Part shown: piece by piece, positions 34,547 to 42,606 of the stretch
How the letters are laid out: each line of letters opens with the position of its first letter
Position numbering within the stretch: the first letter of the stretch is position 1
DNA from: Lysobacterales bacterium
Lineage (GTDB): Bacteria; Pseudomonadota; Gammaproteobacteria; Xanthomonadales; Rhodanobacteraceae
Assembly: GCA_021324945.1 (NCBI GenBank)
Contig: JAJPID010000026.1
Coordinates: forward strand, 1-50,178
Direction of reading: 5' to 3'
Length of the DNA stretch: 50,178 bases
Position numbers and translations under genes: made by a program
Notes under the pieces: model-generated
The model's database searches: none
What the model was told of the DNA's origin: nothing
What the model saw: only the letters and a program-made list of their open reading frames with translations

Positions 34547-36271
34547 ATGGCGGCTCTCGCGCAGAACGCATCGTCTGGAATCGCCGGTCTGGCGGCGCCG
34601 GTGTGCGCGTTGCTGATCGCGCGCGGCAAACTGAAGGAGGCCGATCTCGCGCGTGCCGAGCGCATCCATTCGGAAAACCCGGAAGGCACGCTGACCGCGT
34701 TGCTGGCGCGGCTGGGTCTGCTGTCCGAACGCGACCTGGCCGAAGCCTGGGCGGAAACCTTGAAGCTGCCCCTGCTTTCCGCGAAGGACGCCGGCGACAC
34801 GCCGCCCGAAGCTTCGCCGTTGTCGCTGCGCTTCATGAAGCAGCACCACGTTCTGCCGATCGGCGAACGCGAAAACGCGCTGGAACTCGCGGTGGCCGAT
34901 CCCGGCGATCCCTATCCGCTGCAAGCCGTTTCGTTGGCGGCGGGCAAGCCGGTGCTGTTGCGCATCGCGTTGCGTTCGGAAATCGACGATCTGATCGAAC
35001 GCTGGCACGGCCAGGGCCGCAGCGCACTCGGCACGATCGTGGAAGGCATGGACGGCGAAGGCGCGAGCGGCGAGGACGACATTGAACATCTGCGCGATCT
35101 TGCTTCCGAAGCGCCGGTGATCCGCCTGGTGAATCTCTTGATCCAGCGTGCGGTGGAAGCTCGCGCTTCCGATATCCATATCGAGCCGTTCGAGAATCGA
35201 TTGAAGGTGCGTTATCGCATCGACGGCGTGCTGCATGAGGTGGAAGCGCCGCCGGCATCCAGCACCGCCGCGGTGATCTCGCGCATCAAGATCATGGCCC
35301 GCATGAACATCGCCGAGCGCCGCCTGCCGCAGGACGGCCGCATCATGCTGCGGGTGCAGGGGAAGGAACTGGACTTGCGCGTGTCGTGCATCCCCACCAG
35401 CTTCGGGGAATCGGTGGTGATGCGCATTCTGGATCGCGGAAACGTGGTGCTGGATTTCGGCGCGCTCGGTTTCGATGCGCAGACCTTGCCGAATTTTCTG
35501 CGCGTGCTAGAGCAGCCGCACGGCATTCTGCTGGTCACCGGACCGACCGGCTCGGGCAAGACCACCACGCTCTATACCGCGCTGTCGAAGATCAACACGC
35601 CGGACCGCAAGATCATCACGGTCGAGGATCCGGTTGAATACCAGCTCGAAGGCATCAACCAGATGCAGGTGAAGCCGCAGATCGGGCTAGATTTCGCCGG
35701 CGCCCTGCGCTCGATCGTGCGGCAGGATCCGGACGTGATCATGATCGGCGAGATGCGCGATCTGGAAACCTGCAAGATCGCCATCCAGTCCGCGTTGACC
35801 GGGCACCTGGTGCTCTCCACGCTGCACACCAATTCCGCTGCGGGCGGCGTGACGCGATTGCTGGACATGGGCGTGGAGGATTATCTGCTGGCGTCGACCG
35901 TCAACGCGATCCTTGCCCAGCGGCTGGTGCGGCGGCTCGATCCAGCCACCGCGGAGCCTTACGAACCGCTGCCGGAACTGGTGAAAGAGTTGGGTCTGGA
36001 CAAACTCACCGATCAACGCCCGTTGCGTTTGTATCGGCCGAAAGCATCGCCGGACAATCCCAGCGGTTTCCGCGGACGCCTCGCCATCATCGAACAACTG
36101 ACGATGAGCGATCCGCTGCGCCGGCTGGTGATGCAGCGCGCCGACGCCACCGACATTGAACGCGCCGCACGTGCCGAGGGCATGCACACCATGTACGAGG
36201 ACGGTCTACGCAAGGCGCTCGCCGGCCTCACCACGATCGAGGAAGTGTTGCGTGTTACGCAGGAAGCGTAG
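34547..36271 (+). CDS. gspE: Type II secretion system ATPase GspE (XpsE)
   Basis: The cytoplasmic hexameric ATPase that powers pseudopilus assembly, docked to GspL and GspF. The 574 residues include the N-terminal MshEN/T2SSE_N region (about 1-160). The catalytic core has Walker A GPTGSGKTTT near 332, the Asp box VEDPVEYQ, Walker B-like DPDVIMIGEMRDLET near 395 and a His box LSTLHTNSA. Most GspE proteins carry a CxxC...CxxC zinc module after the His box. Here the places read RRLDPATAEPYEP and KASPDNPSGFRGR, with no cysteine. First gene of the operon; its stop leads straight into a heptamer repeat. Confidence 0.93.
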   Translation: MAALAQNASSGIAGLAAPVCALLIARGKLKEADLARAERIHSENPEGTLTALLARLGLLSERDLAEAWAETLKLPLLSAKDAGDTPPEASPLSLRFMKQHHVLPIGERENALELAVADPGDPYPLQAVSLAAGKPVLLRIALRSEIDDLIERWHGQGRSALGTIVEGMDGEGASGEDDIEHLRDLASEAPVIRLVNLLIQRAVEARASDIHIEPFENRLKVRYRIDGVLHEVEAPPASSTAAVISRIKIMARMNIAERRLPQDGRIMLRVQGKELDLRVSCIPTSFGESVVMRILDRGNVVLDFGALGFDAQTLPNFLRVLEQPHGILLVTGPTGSGKTTTLYTALSKINTPDRKIITVEDPVEYQLEGINQMQVKPQIGLDFAGALRSIVRQDPDVIMIGEMRDLETCKIAIQSALTGHLVLSTLHTNSAAGGVTRLLDMGVEDYLLASTVNAILAQRLVRRLDPATAEPYEPLPELVKELGLDKLTDQRPLRLYRPKASPDNPSGFRGRLAIIEQLTMSDPLRRLVMQRADATDIERAARAEGMHTMYEDGLRKALAGLTTIEEVLRVTQEA

Positions 36272-36396
36272 AGCAGGGAGCAGGGCAAAGGGAGCAGGCA
36301 ACCGCGCAAACTGCCGGCTGATATCTGTGGTCTCGAGAAAACGATTGTGATGCACACGACGTCTTTTCCCTGCTCCCTGCTCCCTCGTCCCTGATG
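36271..36396. repeat. Heptamer-repeat hairpin, GAGCAGG type (gspE-gspF gap)
   Basis: Left arm units GAGCAGG, GAGCAGG, GCAAAGG and GAGCAGG (36271-36298) begin at the gspE stop codon. The right arm has CCTGCTC, CCTGCTC, CCTCGTC and CCTGATG (36369-36396). The last unit contains the ATG of gspF. The loop of about 70 bases has no ORF. The element occupies the entire gap. Confidence 0.8.
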
Positions 36397-37608
36397 CCTG
36401 CTTTTCACTACAAAGCTGTCACGCCCGCGGGCGAAGTCGTCGAAGGCCGCATGGATGCGGCATCGGTCGAGGACGTGATCGCGCGCCTGCACGAACAGGG
36501 CAATGTGCCGCTGGCGGCGGACGATGCCGACAGTGCCGCGGGACGTTCGTTGTTCGCGCGCTGGCAACGCGCGCCGCTCGGCGGTGCGGCGCTGGTGCAA
36601 TTCACCCAGCAGCTAGGCACCCTGTTGGGTGCGGGCCTGCCACTGGACCGTTCACTGCAGTTGTTGCTTGAAATGCCGGAGGGTGAGCGCGCGCGCAACG
36701 TGGTGAGCCGCGTGCGCGAACGCGTGCGCGGCGGCGCTTCGCTGTCGCGCGCGCTTGAAGAAGAACACGGCGCGTTCTCGCGGCTGTACGTCAGCATGGT
36801 GCGCGCGGGCGAGGCCGGCGGCGCGCTGGACGAAACACTTAAGCGCCTCGCCGATTACTTAGAGCGTGCGCGTTCCTTGCGCGAGAGCGTGATCGGCGCG
36901 CTGGTGTATCCGGCCTTTCTGCTGTTCGGTGTGCTCGGCTCGCTGATCCTGCTGCTGGCCTTCGTGGTGCCGCAGTTCGTGCCGATCTTCGCCGACATGA
37001 ACGTGCCGGTGCCGTTCATCACGCGCATGCTGATGGCGATCGGTTCGTTCCTGCACGACTGGGGCTGGATCGTGCTTGTGCTGTTGATCTTCGGCGCGTT
37101 GTATTTGCGCATGCGCTGGCGGGAACCGGCCGCACGCCGCGCGCTGGATGCGCACCTGTTGCGCGTGAAGGTGTTCGGGCCGCTGCTGTTGAAAGTGGAC
37201 ACCGCGCGATTGCTGCGCACGCTGGGGAGCCTGCTGAAGAACGGTGTGCCGCTGTTGTCCGCGCTGGGCATCGCGCGGCAAGTCGTTGCCAACCGCGAAC
37301 TGGCCGCGCAACTGGAGCCGGTGACGGAATCGGTGAAGGGCGGCGAAGCGCTGTCGCGCGCGTTGGCCGCGCACACCGCATTTCCAAAACTCGCCACGCA
37401 GATCGCGCAAGTCGGCGAGGAATCCGGCACGTTGGACACGATGCTGCTGCGCGCGGCCGACACCTACGACGGCCAGGTGAAGAGTGCGATCGACAAGATG
37501 CTGGCGGCGCTGGTACCGGTGCTGACGATCGTGATGGCCGTGCTGGTGGCCGGCATCATGCTGGCGATCCTGCTGCCGCTGCTGAGTTTGACCGGGAATA
37601 TTCAGTGA
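36394..37608 (+). CDS. gspF: Type II secretion system inner-membrane protein GspF (XpsF)
   Basis: Platform protein of the T2SS inner-membrane complex. The 404 residues start with a short cytoplasmic domain (FHYKAVTPAGEVVEGRMDA). Two T2SSF helical bundles follow, each with the typical signature (FTQQLGTLLGAGLPLDRSL at about 70, and LRTLGSLLKNGVPLLSAL at about 275). Membrane segments lie at about 170-195, 215-235 and near the C-terminus (LVPVLTIVMAVLVAGIMLAI). The start codon is the final ATG of a heptamer unit (CCTGATG). The stop is followed by gspG, with a GTG overlap possible. Confidence 0.93.
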   Translation: MPAFHYKAVTPAGEVVEGRMDAASVEDVIARLHEQGNVPLAADDADSAAGRSLFARWQRAPLGGAALVQFTQQLGTLLGAGLPLDRSLQLLLEMPEGERARNVVSRVRERVRGGASLSRALEEEHGAFSRLYVSMVRAGEAGGALDETLKRLADYLERARSLRESVIGALVYPAFLLFGVLGSLILLLAFVVPQFVPIFADMNVPVPFITRMLMAIGSFLHDWGWIVLVLLIFGALYLRMRWREPAARRALDAHLLRVKVFGPLLLKVDTARLLRTLGSLLKNGVPLLSALGIARQVVANRELAAQLEPVTESVKGGEALSRALAAHTAFPKLATQIAQVGEESGTLDTMLLRAADTYDGQVKSAIDKMLAALVPVLTIVMAVLVAGIMLAILLPLLSLTGNIQ

Positions 37609-37622
37609 TAACGGAGAACGCG

Positions 37623-38159
37623 ATGTTGTCGAAAGTTTTTGGCCGGGACGAAATCAGGAACGAGGGACAAGTAGCGAGGGTGCTTCGCGCTCTCACTTTT
37701 GCGAGCACAAAATTCTCGCGAAAAGAGCGAATTCTTGCGCCCTCGCCACTCGTCTCTCGCTCCTCGAGAGGCTTCACCCTCCTCGAAATGCTGGCGGTGA
37801 TCGTGCTGCTCGGCATCGTCGCGACCATCGTCGCGCGGTCGATCAGCGGCAACGTCACCAAGGCCGACTACAAGGCTGGCAAGCTGCAGGTCGAAAAACT
37901 TTCGCAGGACATCGATGCGTACATGCTGGATAACGGTTCACCGCCGAAAGAATTGCAGGACTTGTTGACCAAGCCCGGCGATGCGCCGTCGTGGAACGGC
38001 CCATACGCCAAACCAGGCGATCTGAAGGATCCGTGGGGCCATCCTTTTGGCTATGTGTATCCGGGTCAGCACGGGCAGTACGACATCATCTTCTACGGCC
38101 GCGACGGCAAACCGGGTGGCGACGGGGTGGATGCGGATTGGGGCAATTGGCAGCAGTGA
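37623..38159 (+). CDS. gspG: Major pseudopilin GspG (XpsG) with long repeat-encoded leader
   Basis: The main subunit of the T2SS pseudopilus, processed by prepilin peptidase. The mature part starts at Phe51 (SRG-FTLLEMLAVIVLLGIVA), with Glu at position 5 as required. The C-terminus has the Asp-rich calcium-binding loop (YGRDGKPGGDGVDADWGNW). The leader is 50 residues from the ATG at 37623 (GGAG six bases upstream), far longer than the usual 5-10. Most of it is encoded by a heptamer repeat (37656-37768). A GTG within the leader (at about residue 20) is an alternative start. The peptidase gene is not in the window. Confidence 0.9.
   Translation: MLSKVFGRDEIRNEGQVARVLRALTFASTKFSRKERILAPSPLVSRSSRGFTLLEMLAVIVLLGIVATIVARSISGNVTKADYKAGKLQVEKLSQDIDAYMLDNGSPPKELQDLLTKPGDAPSWNGPYAKPGDLKDPWGHPFGYVYPGQHGQYDIIFYGRDGKPGGDGVDADWGNWQQ
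37656..37768. repeat. Heptamer-repeat hairpin, CGAGGGN type (inside the gspG leader)
   Basis: Left arm units AGGAACG, AGGGACA, AGTAGCG and AGGGTGC (from 37656). The right arm has CCTCGCC, ACTCGTC, TCTCGCT and CCTCGAG (37741-37768). The loop contains a second inverted pair (TTTTGCGAGCA, TTCTCGCGAAAAGAGCGAA). The whole element lies within the open reading frame, between the start codon and the codons for the conserved FTLLE. Confidence 0.75.
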
Positions 38160-38161
38160 AA

Positions 38162-38259
38162 GCAGGGAGCAGGGAGTAGGAAGCAGGGCAGAACATGAAC
38201 CTATCGGACATCCGCCGCAGGCGTTGCTCCCTGCTCCCCACTCCCTGCTCTCCGCTTCC
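38162..38259. repeat. Heptamer-repeat hairpin, GGGAGCA type (gspG-gspH gap and gspH leader)
   Basis: Left arm units GGGAGCA, GGGAGTA, GGAAGCA and GGGCAGA (38165-38192) follow the gspG stop. The right arm has TGCTCCC, TGCTCCC, CACTCCC, TGCTCTC and CGCTTCC (38225-38259). The gspH ATG is in the loop, and the right arm is translated as part of the gspH leader. The unit is a cyclic permutation of the one between gspE and gspF. Confidence 0.8.
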
Positions 38260-38695
38260 TGAAAGCGGATTCACCCTGCTGGAAATCCTCGCGGTGCTGG
38301 CGCTGATCGGGTTGGCCTTGGCGGTCACGGCGTTCAGTCTCGATGGCGGGTTGCAGCGCGCGAAACTGGACGCGTCCGGCCGCGACATCGCCGCCGCGTT
38401 GCGGCACACGCGCACGCGCGCGTTGGTCGAGCATCGCGCACAGTGGTTCACGTTGGATTTGAAAGCGCGCAGTTTTGAATCGCCCGGCCGCGCGCCGCAG
38501 GACATTCCCGCCGACACGACCTTACATGTGACAACCGCGGCGCAAGATGCGAAGAAGCCCGGCATCGCGCGCATCCGTTTCTTTCCCGACGGCAGCTCCA
38601 CCGGCGGCCACATTGAGCTCGCGCGCAGCAAACGCGAAGTGCGCATTGATGTGGATTGGCTGACGGGCGCGGTGGCGATGAGCGAAAAGCCGTGA
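38195..38695 (+). CDS. gspH: Minor pseudopilin GspH (XpsH)
   Basis: A minor pseudopilin of 166 residues, part of or just below the GspI-J-K tip. The processing site is ESG-FTLLEILAVLALIG at residues 25/26 with Glu5 present. The mature domain has ALRHTRTRALVEHRAQWFTLDL and a GspH-like beta region (RFFPDGSSTGGHIEL). The 25-residue leader MNLSDIRRRRC... continues through SLLPTPCSPLP, which is the translated right arm of a heptamer repeat. No strong ribosome-binding site lies before the ATG, as the upstream bases are also repeat. It ends in an overlap with gspI (GTGA). Confidence 0.88.
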   Translation: MNLSDIRRRRCSLLPTPCSPLPESGFTLLEILAVLALIGLALAVTAFSLDGGLQRAKLDASGRDIAAALRHTRTRALVEHRAQWFTLDLKARSFESPGRAPQDIPADTTLHVTTAAQDAKKPGIARIRFFPDGSSTGGHIELARSKREVRIDVDWLTGAVAMSEKP

Positions 38696-39237
38696 TTCAG
38701 CATTCGAGATTCGGGATTCGCAAGCGCACTCCGCGTTTCACGTGCGTCGGCATTTCCGCCTTTCGCCAATCCCCCCTCCCGAATCCCCAATCCCGGCTCT
38801 CAAGCGGCTTCACCCTGCTCGAAGTCCTCGCCGCGATCGCGTTGCTTGCATTCGCGTTCGCGATCGGTTTGCGCGCGATGAGCGGGGCGCTGGGCAACAG
38901 CGCGCATGGCGAGGCGATGACGCAGGCGGCGCTGGAAGCGCAATCGCTGCTGGATATGCAAGGCTTGACTACGCCATTGCGCACAGGTGTGCAGCAGGGA
39001 CGTTTCGATGACGGCGTGAGCTGGCAATTGCGCACGAGCATCTATAAGCCGCCGAGTCAAAATTCGAATGCCGCCGCAGCGTTTTCTTCGCCGCAGCCGC
39101 TCGCCGGAAATGACCAGCAACCCGGCAACGGCATCAATCTGTTTCGTCTCGATCTGGATGCACGCTACGCCGGCACGCGCACGCTGCACTTTTCGACGTT
39201 GAAGGCGCAGTTGGCGCAGACCGCATCATCACCATGA
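38692..39237 (+). CDS. gspI: Minor pseudopilin GspI (XpsI)
   Basis: A minor pseudopilin that nucleates the pseudopilus tip with GspJ and GspK. Processing is at SSG-FTLLEVLAAIALLAFA, with Glu5. The protein also carries the family's ALEAQSLLD helix region. The start is uncertain. I use the GTG at 38692, overlapping the gspH stop, which gives 181 residues with a 39-residue leader. An open frame also extends to 38656. Most of the leader lies in a GATTCGG-type heptamer repeat. The mature protein is normal in length. It ends overlapping gspJ (ATGA). Confidence 0.85.
   Translation: MIQHSRFGIRKRTPRFTCVGISAFRQSPLPNPQSRLSSGFTLLEVLAAIALLAFAFAIGLRAMSGALGNSAHGEAMTQAALEAQSLLDMQGLTTPLRTGVQQGRFDDGVSWQLRTSIYKPPSQNSNAAAAFSSPQPLAGNDQQPGNGINLFRLDLDARYAGTRTLHFSTLKAQLAQTASSP
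38694..38799. repeat. Heptamer-repeat hairpin, GATTCGG type (inside the gspI leader)
   Basis: Left arm units GATTCAG, CATTCGA, GATTCGG and GATTCGC (38694-38721) start at the gspH stop. The right arm has CCAATCC, CCCCTCC, CGAATCC and CCAATCC (38766-38793). It ends shortly before the FTLLE codons. The whole repeat is read in frame as the gspI leader. Confidence 0.8.
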
Positions 39238-39962
39238 TTTCTCGGATTGCCCCCCATTCCGTTCTTCCTCCGCTGGCAGGGGAACGTGTCCGGAGAACGG
39301 AAGGGAGGCGCGCACATGAGTGCGGTTTTACTTTGTTGGAAATCCTGATCGCGCTGGTGCTGATGGCGTTGGCGATGGTGGGCGTGTGGGGCGCATTGCG
39401 CACCGGCGCAAAGCTCTCGCGCAGTGCCGATGCGTCGATCCAGCAGAGCGACCGTGTGCGCGCGGTGCAGCAGTTCCTGCGCGACTATCTCGGCGGTGCG
39501 CAACCGCAGGCGTATGCGCCGGCAGCCGACCAGCCCGCGCGCATGTTCGAAGGCGCAGCACAAAAACTCACTTGGGTCGCTCCGATGCCCGCGCAACTGG
39601 GCGACGGCGGTTTGTTCGTGCAGACATTGCAACTGGTGCGTGACAAGGATGACGCCGATTACGCGTTGCAACTGACTTACACACCACTGTCGGGCGATGG
39701 CGTGAACTCGCAGGCTGCGCAACCGGAAACGCTGCTCGACCATGTCGCCGATGCGCATTTTGAATATCTGGTCGCAGTCGGCAACGGCAAACCCGCCCGC
39801 TGGCGCAGCACCTGGCAGAGCACATCCGGCTTGCCGCTGGCCGTGCGCGTCACGCTGACGCCCGCGTGGCGCGAGCGCGTCGCATTTCCATCGATGTCGA
39901 TTCCGTTGCGCGCGGGCAACGGCTTCAGCATCAGCGTGCCGGAATCGGGAGCGCAGCCGTGA
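39234..39962 (+). CDS. gspJ: Minor pseudopilin GspJ (XpsJ)
   Basis: Tip pseudopilin of 242 residues. Processing is at ECG-FTLLEILIALVLMALAM, residues 31/32, Glu5 present. The mature domain has the RAVQQFLRDYLGG region and a C-terminal beta domain typical of GspJ. The ATG overlaps the gspI stop. The 31-residue leader (SVLPPLAGERVRRTEGRR) comes from a palindromic repeat (TTCCTCCGCTGGCAGGGGAA) resembling the one inside purL, not from a heptamer element. It ends in an overlap with gspK (GTGA). Confidence 0.88.
   Translation: MISRIAPHSVLPPLAGERVRRTEGRRAHECGFTLLEILIALVLMALAMVGVWGALRTGAKLSRSADASIQQSDRVRAVQQFLRDYLGGAQPQAYAPAADQPARMFEGAAQKLTWVAPMPAQLGDGGLFVQTLQLVRDKDDADYALQLTYTPLSGDGVNSQAAQPETLLDHVADAHFEYLVAVGNGKPARWRSTWQSTSGLPLAVRVTLTPAWRERVAFPSMSIPLRAGNGFSISVPESGAQP
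39252..39312. repeat. Palindromic repeat in the gspJ leader
   Basis: CCATTCCGTTCTTCC on the left and GGAGAACGGAAGGG on the right form an imperfect inverted repeat around CTCCGCTGGCAGGGGAACG. The core resembles CTTCTCCCGCTTGCGGGG inside purL (18610-18628). It is read in frame as PHSVLPPLAGERV. Confidence 0.5.
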
Positions 39963-40870
39963 AACGCGCACGTGGCGCGGCGTTGCTGTTCGCGTTGTGG
40001 GCGGTGGCGCTGCTGGCGGCTCTGCTTGCTGGGCTCGCTGTCGGTGCGCGTGGTGAAGCGGAAAGCGCGCGTTACGCCTACGAACAGGCACGTGCGCGTT
40101 ACGCAGCCGAAGCGGGCATCGCGCGCGCGGTCGATGCCTTGCGCGCTGCCGACAGCGCGCGCCGCTGGGTGCCGGATGGCCGCGACTATCATTTCGATTT
40201 CGACGGCGCGAAAGTGGAAGTGCGCATCGAGGACGCCTCGGGCCAGGTCGATCTCAATGCCGCCACGCCACAGGTGCTGATCAATCTGTTTCTCGCCGCG
40301 GGCGCGGATCAGCAGAAGGCGCAGGCGCTCAGCGACGCGGTGCAGGATTGGCGCGATGCCGACGACATCCCGCGCGCGCACGGCGCGGAAGCCGATGCCT
40401 ATAAGCGCGCCGGCTTGAAATGGCTGCCGCGAAACGGGCCGTTCCGCAGCAGCGACGAACTGGCCCGCGTGTACGGCATGACCGATGCGCTGTATCGAAA
40501 ACTCGCAGACGCGGTAACGGTGTATTCGGGCCGCAATTTTCCCGATCCGCAATACGCAGGTCCGCTGGCGATGGCGGCCGCGCGCGACGGCGACATCGCT
40601 TCCGCCACGCGCGAGGTCGAGACGCGCCGCGCGCGTCCCGCGGTCGATGCGGCCAGTCAGCCGGTGAGTGGACTCGATTCGCAGACGCTGGTCGCCGGCT
40701 TCGGCGGCTTGACGCAGGAAATCCGCAGCACCGCCACGCTGCCCGATGGCACCCGATCGCAACAGAAAGCGATCCTGCGCCTGACCGCGATCAGTGGGAA
40801 TTTGCGGCCTTACTCCGTGTTAGGCTGGCGCGACTTTTTGGACGGCGACGACACTCTCGATTCTCGATGA
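39959..40870 (+). CDS. gspK: Minor pseudopilin GspK (XpsK)
   Basis: The large tip pseudopilin, 303 residues. The short basic leader MKRARG precedes AALLFALWAVALLAALLAG; GspK characteristically lacks Glu5 and has ALL after the Gly. The T2SSK features are ESARYAYEQARARYAAEAGIARA, a VEVRIEDASGQVDLNAA turn, and a helical SAM-like region with DWRDADD and SDELARVYGMT. The GTG start overlaps the gspJ stop. In contrast to gspG-J, there is no repeat before this gene and its leader is of normal length. Confidence 0.9.
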   Translation: MKRARGAALLFALWAVALLAALLAGLAVGARGEAESARYAYEQARARYAAEAGIARAVDALRAADSARRWVPDGRDYHFDFDGAKVEVRIEDASGQVDLNAATPQVLINLFLAAGADQQKAQALSDAVQDWRDADDIPRAHGAEADAYKRAGLKWLPRNGPFRSSDELARVYGMTDALYRKLADAVTVYSGRNFPDPQYAGPLAMAAARDGDIASATREVETRRARPAVDAASQPVSGLDSQTLVAGFGGLTQEIRSTATLPDGTRSQQKAILRLTAISGNLRPYSVLGWRDFLDGDDTLDSR

Positions 40871-40880
40871 CACGTTCGCG

Positions 40881-42014
40881 ATGAACAGTCTCTCGCCCGC
40901 ACTCGAACGCGCGAAGCTGGCGTGGCGGCGATCACCCGCGCCGCGTTTCCTGGCATGGTGGGGCGCCGAACTCGCGGCGCTGCTGCCGGCCGCGTTGCGC
41001 ACGCGCCTGCTGCGCGGTCCGGAAGTGCTGCTACTGAGTGCGCACGCCGATGGGTTGCGGGTGCGGCGCGAGCGCACCGGCGACGTGCTGGCGCAGATCC
41101 CTTGGAGCGCGAGACCCGAGGAGCAGCGCGCAAGCTTTGCGCGCGCATGCGCCGGCATCGATCCGGCTGACCGACGTCTGGTGCTGCTATTGCCGCCCGC
41201 ATGCGCGTTACGCCGGCGTCTGTATCTGCCGCCCGCCGCGGCGTCTGACCTGCGCCGCGTGCTCGGTTACGAAATCGACCGGCAGACCCCGTTCAAGCCG
41301 GAGCAGGTGTGGTACGACGTGCGAGTGCTGGATGCCGAATCCACGCCCGAACAACTCGCGGCGGGCTTGATCGTCGCGCCGCGCAAGCAGACCGAACCGC
41401 TGCTGGAGCAGCTGCGCGGTTTGCACATCGTGCCCGATGCGGTGGATGTCTGCCTGGATGCGAATTTCATTGGCCGGCTGGGCGTCAATCTGCTGCCGCC
41501 AGAACAGCGGCCGCGCCGCGCGCAACCGCGCCGGCGCATCAACCTTGCGCTCGCGGCGGCATGCGTCATATTGATCGTGCTGGTGCTGCTGCAATGGCTG
41601 GACAACCGCCGCGCCGCGCTGGATGAGATGCAGACCCAAGTCGATGCGCTGCGCATCCAGGCGAAACAGGCCGCAAGTTTGCGCGAGGAACTGGTGAATG
41701 CCGCGGGCGCGTCCGGCTTCCTGGTCGCGCGCAAACGCGCCACGCCCTCGCCGCTGATGGTGCTGCGCGATCTTACGCAGAGATTGCCGGGCGACACTTG
41801 GTTGCAGCGCTTCTCGATGGACAATCAGGGGCAGATCACGATGCAGGGCGAGAGCGCGAAAGCGGCGAGTTTGATCGACGCCTTGCGCGATTCGGCGCTG
41901 CTGACCGAGCCGAAATTGCAGGGCGTGATCCAGCCCGATCCACAGACCGGCAAGGAACATTTCGATCTGGCCGCGCAACTGCGTGGCGGTGGAAGCAATC
42001 CTCGTGCGCGCTAA
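40881..42014 (+). CDS. gspL: Type II secretion inner-membrane protein GspL (XpsL)
   Basis: A bitopic membrane protein that anchors GspE to the platform. The 377 residues include an actin-like cytoplasmic domain (about 1-200, LRRVLGYEIDRQTPFKPEQVWYDV typical of the PilM/GspL group). LGVNLLPPEQRPRR precedes the single membrane helix at about 222-240. A PilN-like periplasmic ferredoxin fold (about 285-365, LRDLTQRLPGDTWLQRF) follows. Ten bases separate it from gspK. It ends overlapping gspM. Confidence 0.88.
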   Translation: MNSLSPALERAKLAWRRSPAPRFLAWWGAELAALLPAALRTRLLRGPEVLLLSAHADGLRVRRERTGDVLAQIPWSARPEEQRASFARACAGIDPADRRLVLLLPPACALRRRLYLPPAAASDLRRVLGYEIDRQTPFKPEQVWYDVRVLDAESTPEQLAAGLIVAPRKQTEPLLEQLRGLHIVPDAVDVCLDANFIGRLGVNLLPPEQRPRRAQPRRRINLALAAACVILIVLVLLQWLDNRRAALDEMQTQVDALRIQAKQAASLREELVNAAGASGFLVARKRATPSPLMVLRDLTQRLPGDTWLQRFSMDNQGQITMQGESAKAASLIDALRDSALLTEPKLQGVIQPDPQTGKEHFDLAAQLRGGGSNPRAR

Positions 42015-42606
42015 GCCTGTCAAGCTCAGTCCAGTACAGTCGCGCCTCGCGGCGATCGCACTTGCGCTGCTTGCGTTAGCCATCGCCTACTTCGCGCTGC
42101 TGCACTGGTGGTTCGTCGCGCCGATGCTCGACACGCGCGCGCAGATGCAGGATTTGCGCGATACGCACGCGCGTTATACGGCGGCGATACGGCAGGCGCC
42201 GCTGTTGCGCAAGCGCATCGCGCAGCTGGCGCAGGGGGGCGCATCCAGCAACGCGTTTTTGCCGGAGACCGATCCCTCCGCCGCCGCGGCCGGTTTGATC
42301 CAGCGGGCATCGGATGTGGTTGCCGCACACGCGTCGCAAGGCGGCGGCTGCGAGATGCCGCAGAAGATGCCGATCGAAGGCAGTTCCAACAAGGAGCCGT
42401 ACCGACGCGTCAGCGTCTCGATCACCCTGCAATGCGGCATGCAGCCGCTGATCGAGGTCCTGCATGATTTCGACCGCGCGCTGCCGTACATGTTCGTGGA
42501 CGACATCACGATCTACCAGATCGCGCAGCCCGGCTCCGCGGCATCGCCGAAACTCGAAGTGCAATTCACGCTGTCGGGGTACATCCGCGCGGGAGCATCG
42601 CCGTGA
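42004..42606 (+). CDS. gspM: Type II secretion inner-membrane protein GspM (XpsM)
   Basis: The bitopic partner of GspL. About 200 residues: a membrane helix at about 14-37 (RLAAIALALLALAIAYFALL), a coiled segment (TRAQMQDLRDTHARYTAAIRQ) and a periplasmic ferredoxin-like domain (about 85-195) with two cysteines (GGGCEMP, LQCGMQ) that could form a disulfide. The start is ambiguous among GTGs at 41983, 41989 and 42004; the last has GGAAG eight bases upstream and is preferred. It ends overlapping the next gene (GTGA). Confidence 0.85.
   Translation: MRAKPVKLSPVQSRLAAIALALLALAIAYFALLHWWFVAPMLDTRAQMQDLRDTHARYTAAIRQAPLLRKRIAQLAQGGASSNAFLPETDPSAAAAGLIQRASDVVAAHASQGGGCEMPQKMPIEGSSNKEPYRRVSVSITLQCGMQPLIEVLHDFDRALPYMFVDDITIYQIAQPGSAASPKLEVQFTLSGYIRAGASP

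Noticed and set aside
36299-36368. Small RNA or peptide in the loop of the gspE-gspF repeat
   Set aside because: No start with a ribosome-binding site, no stable structure and no promoter were seen.
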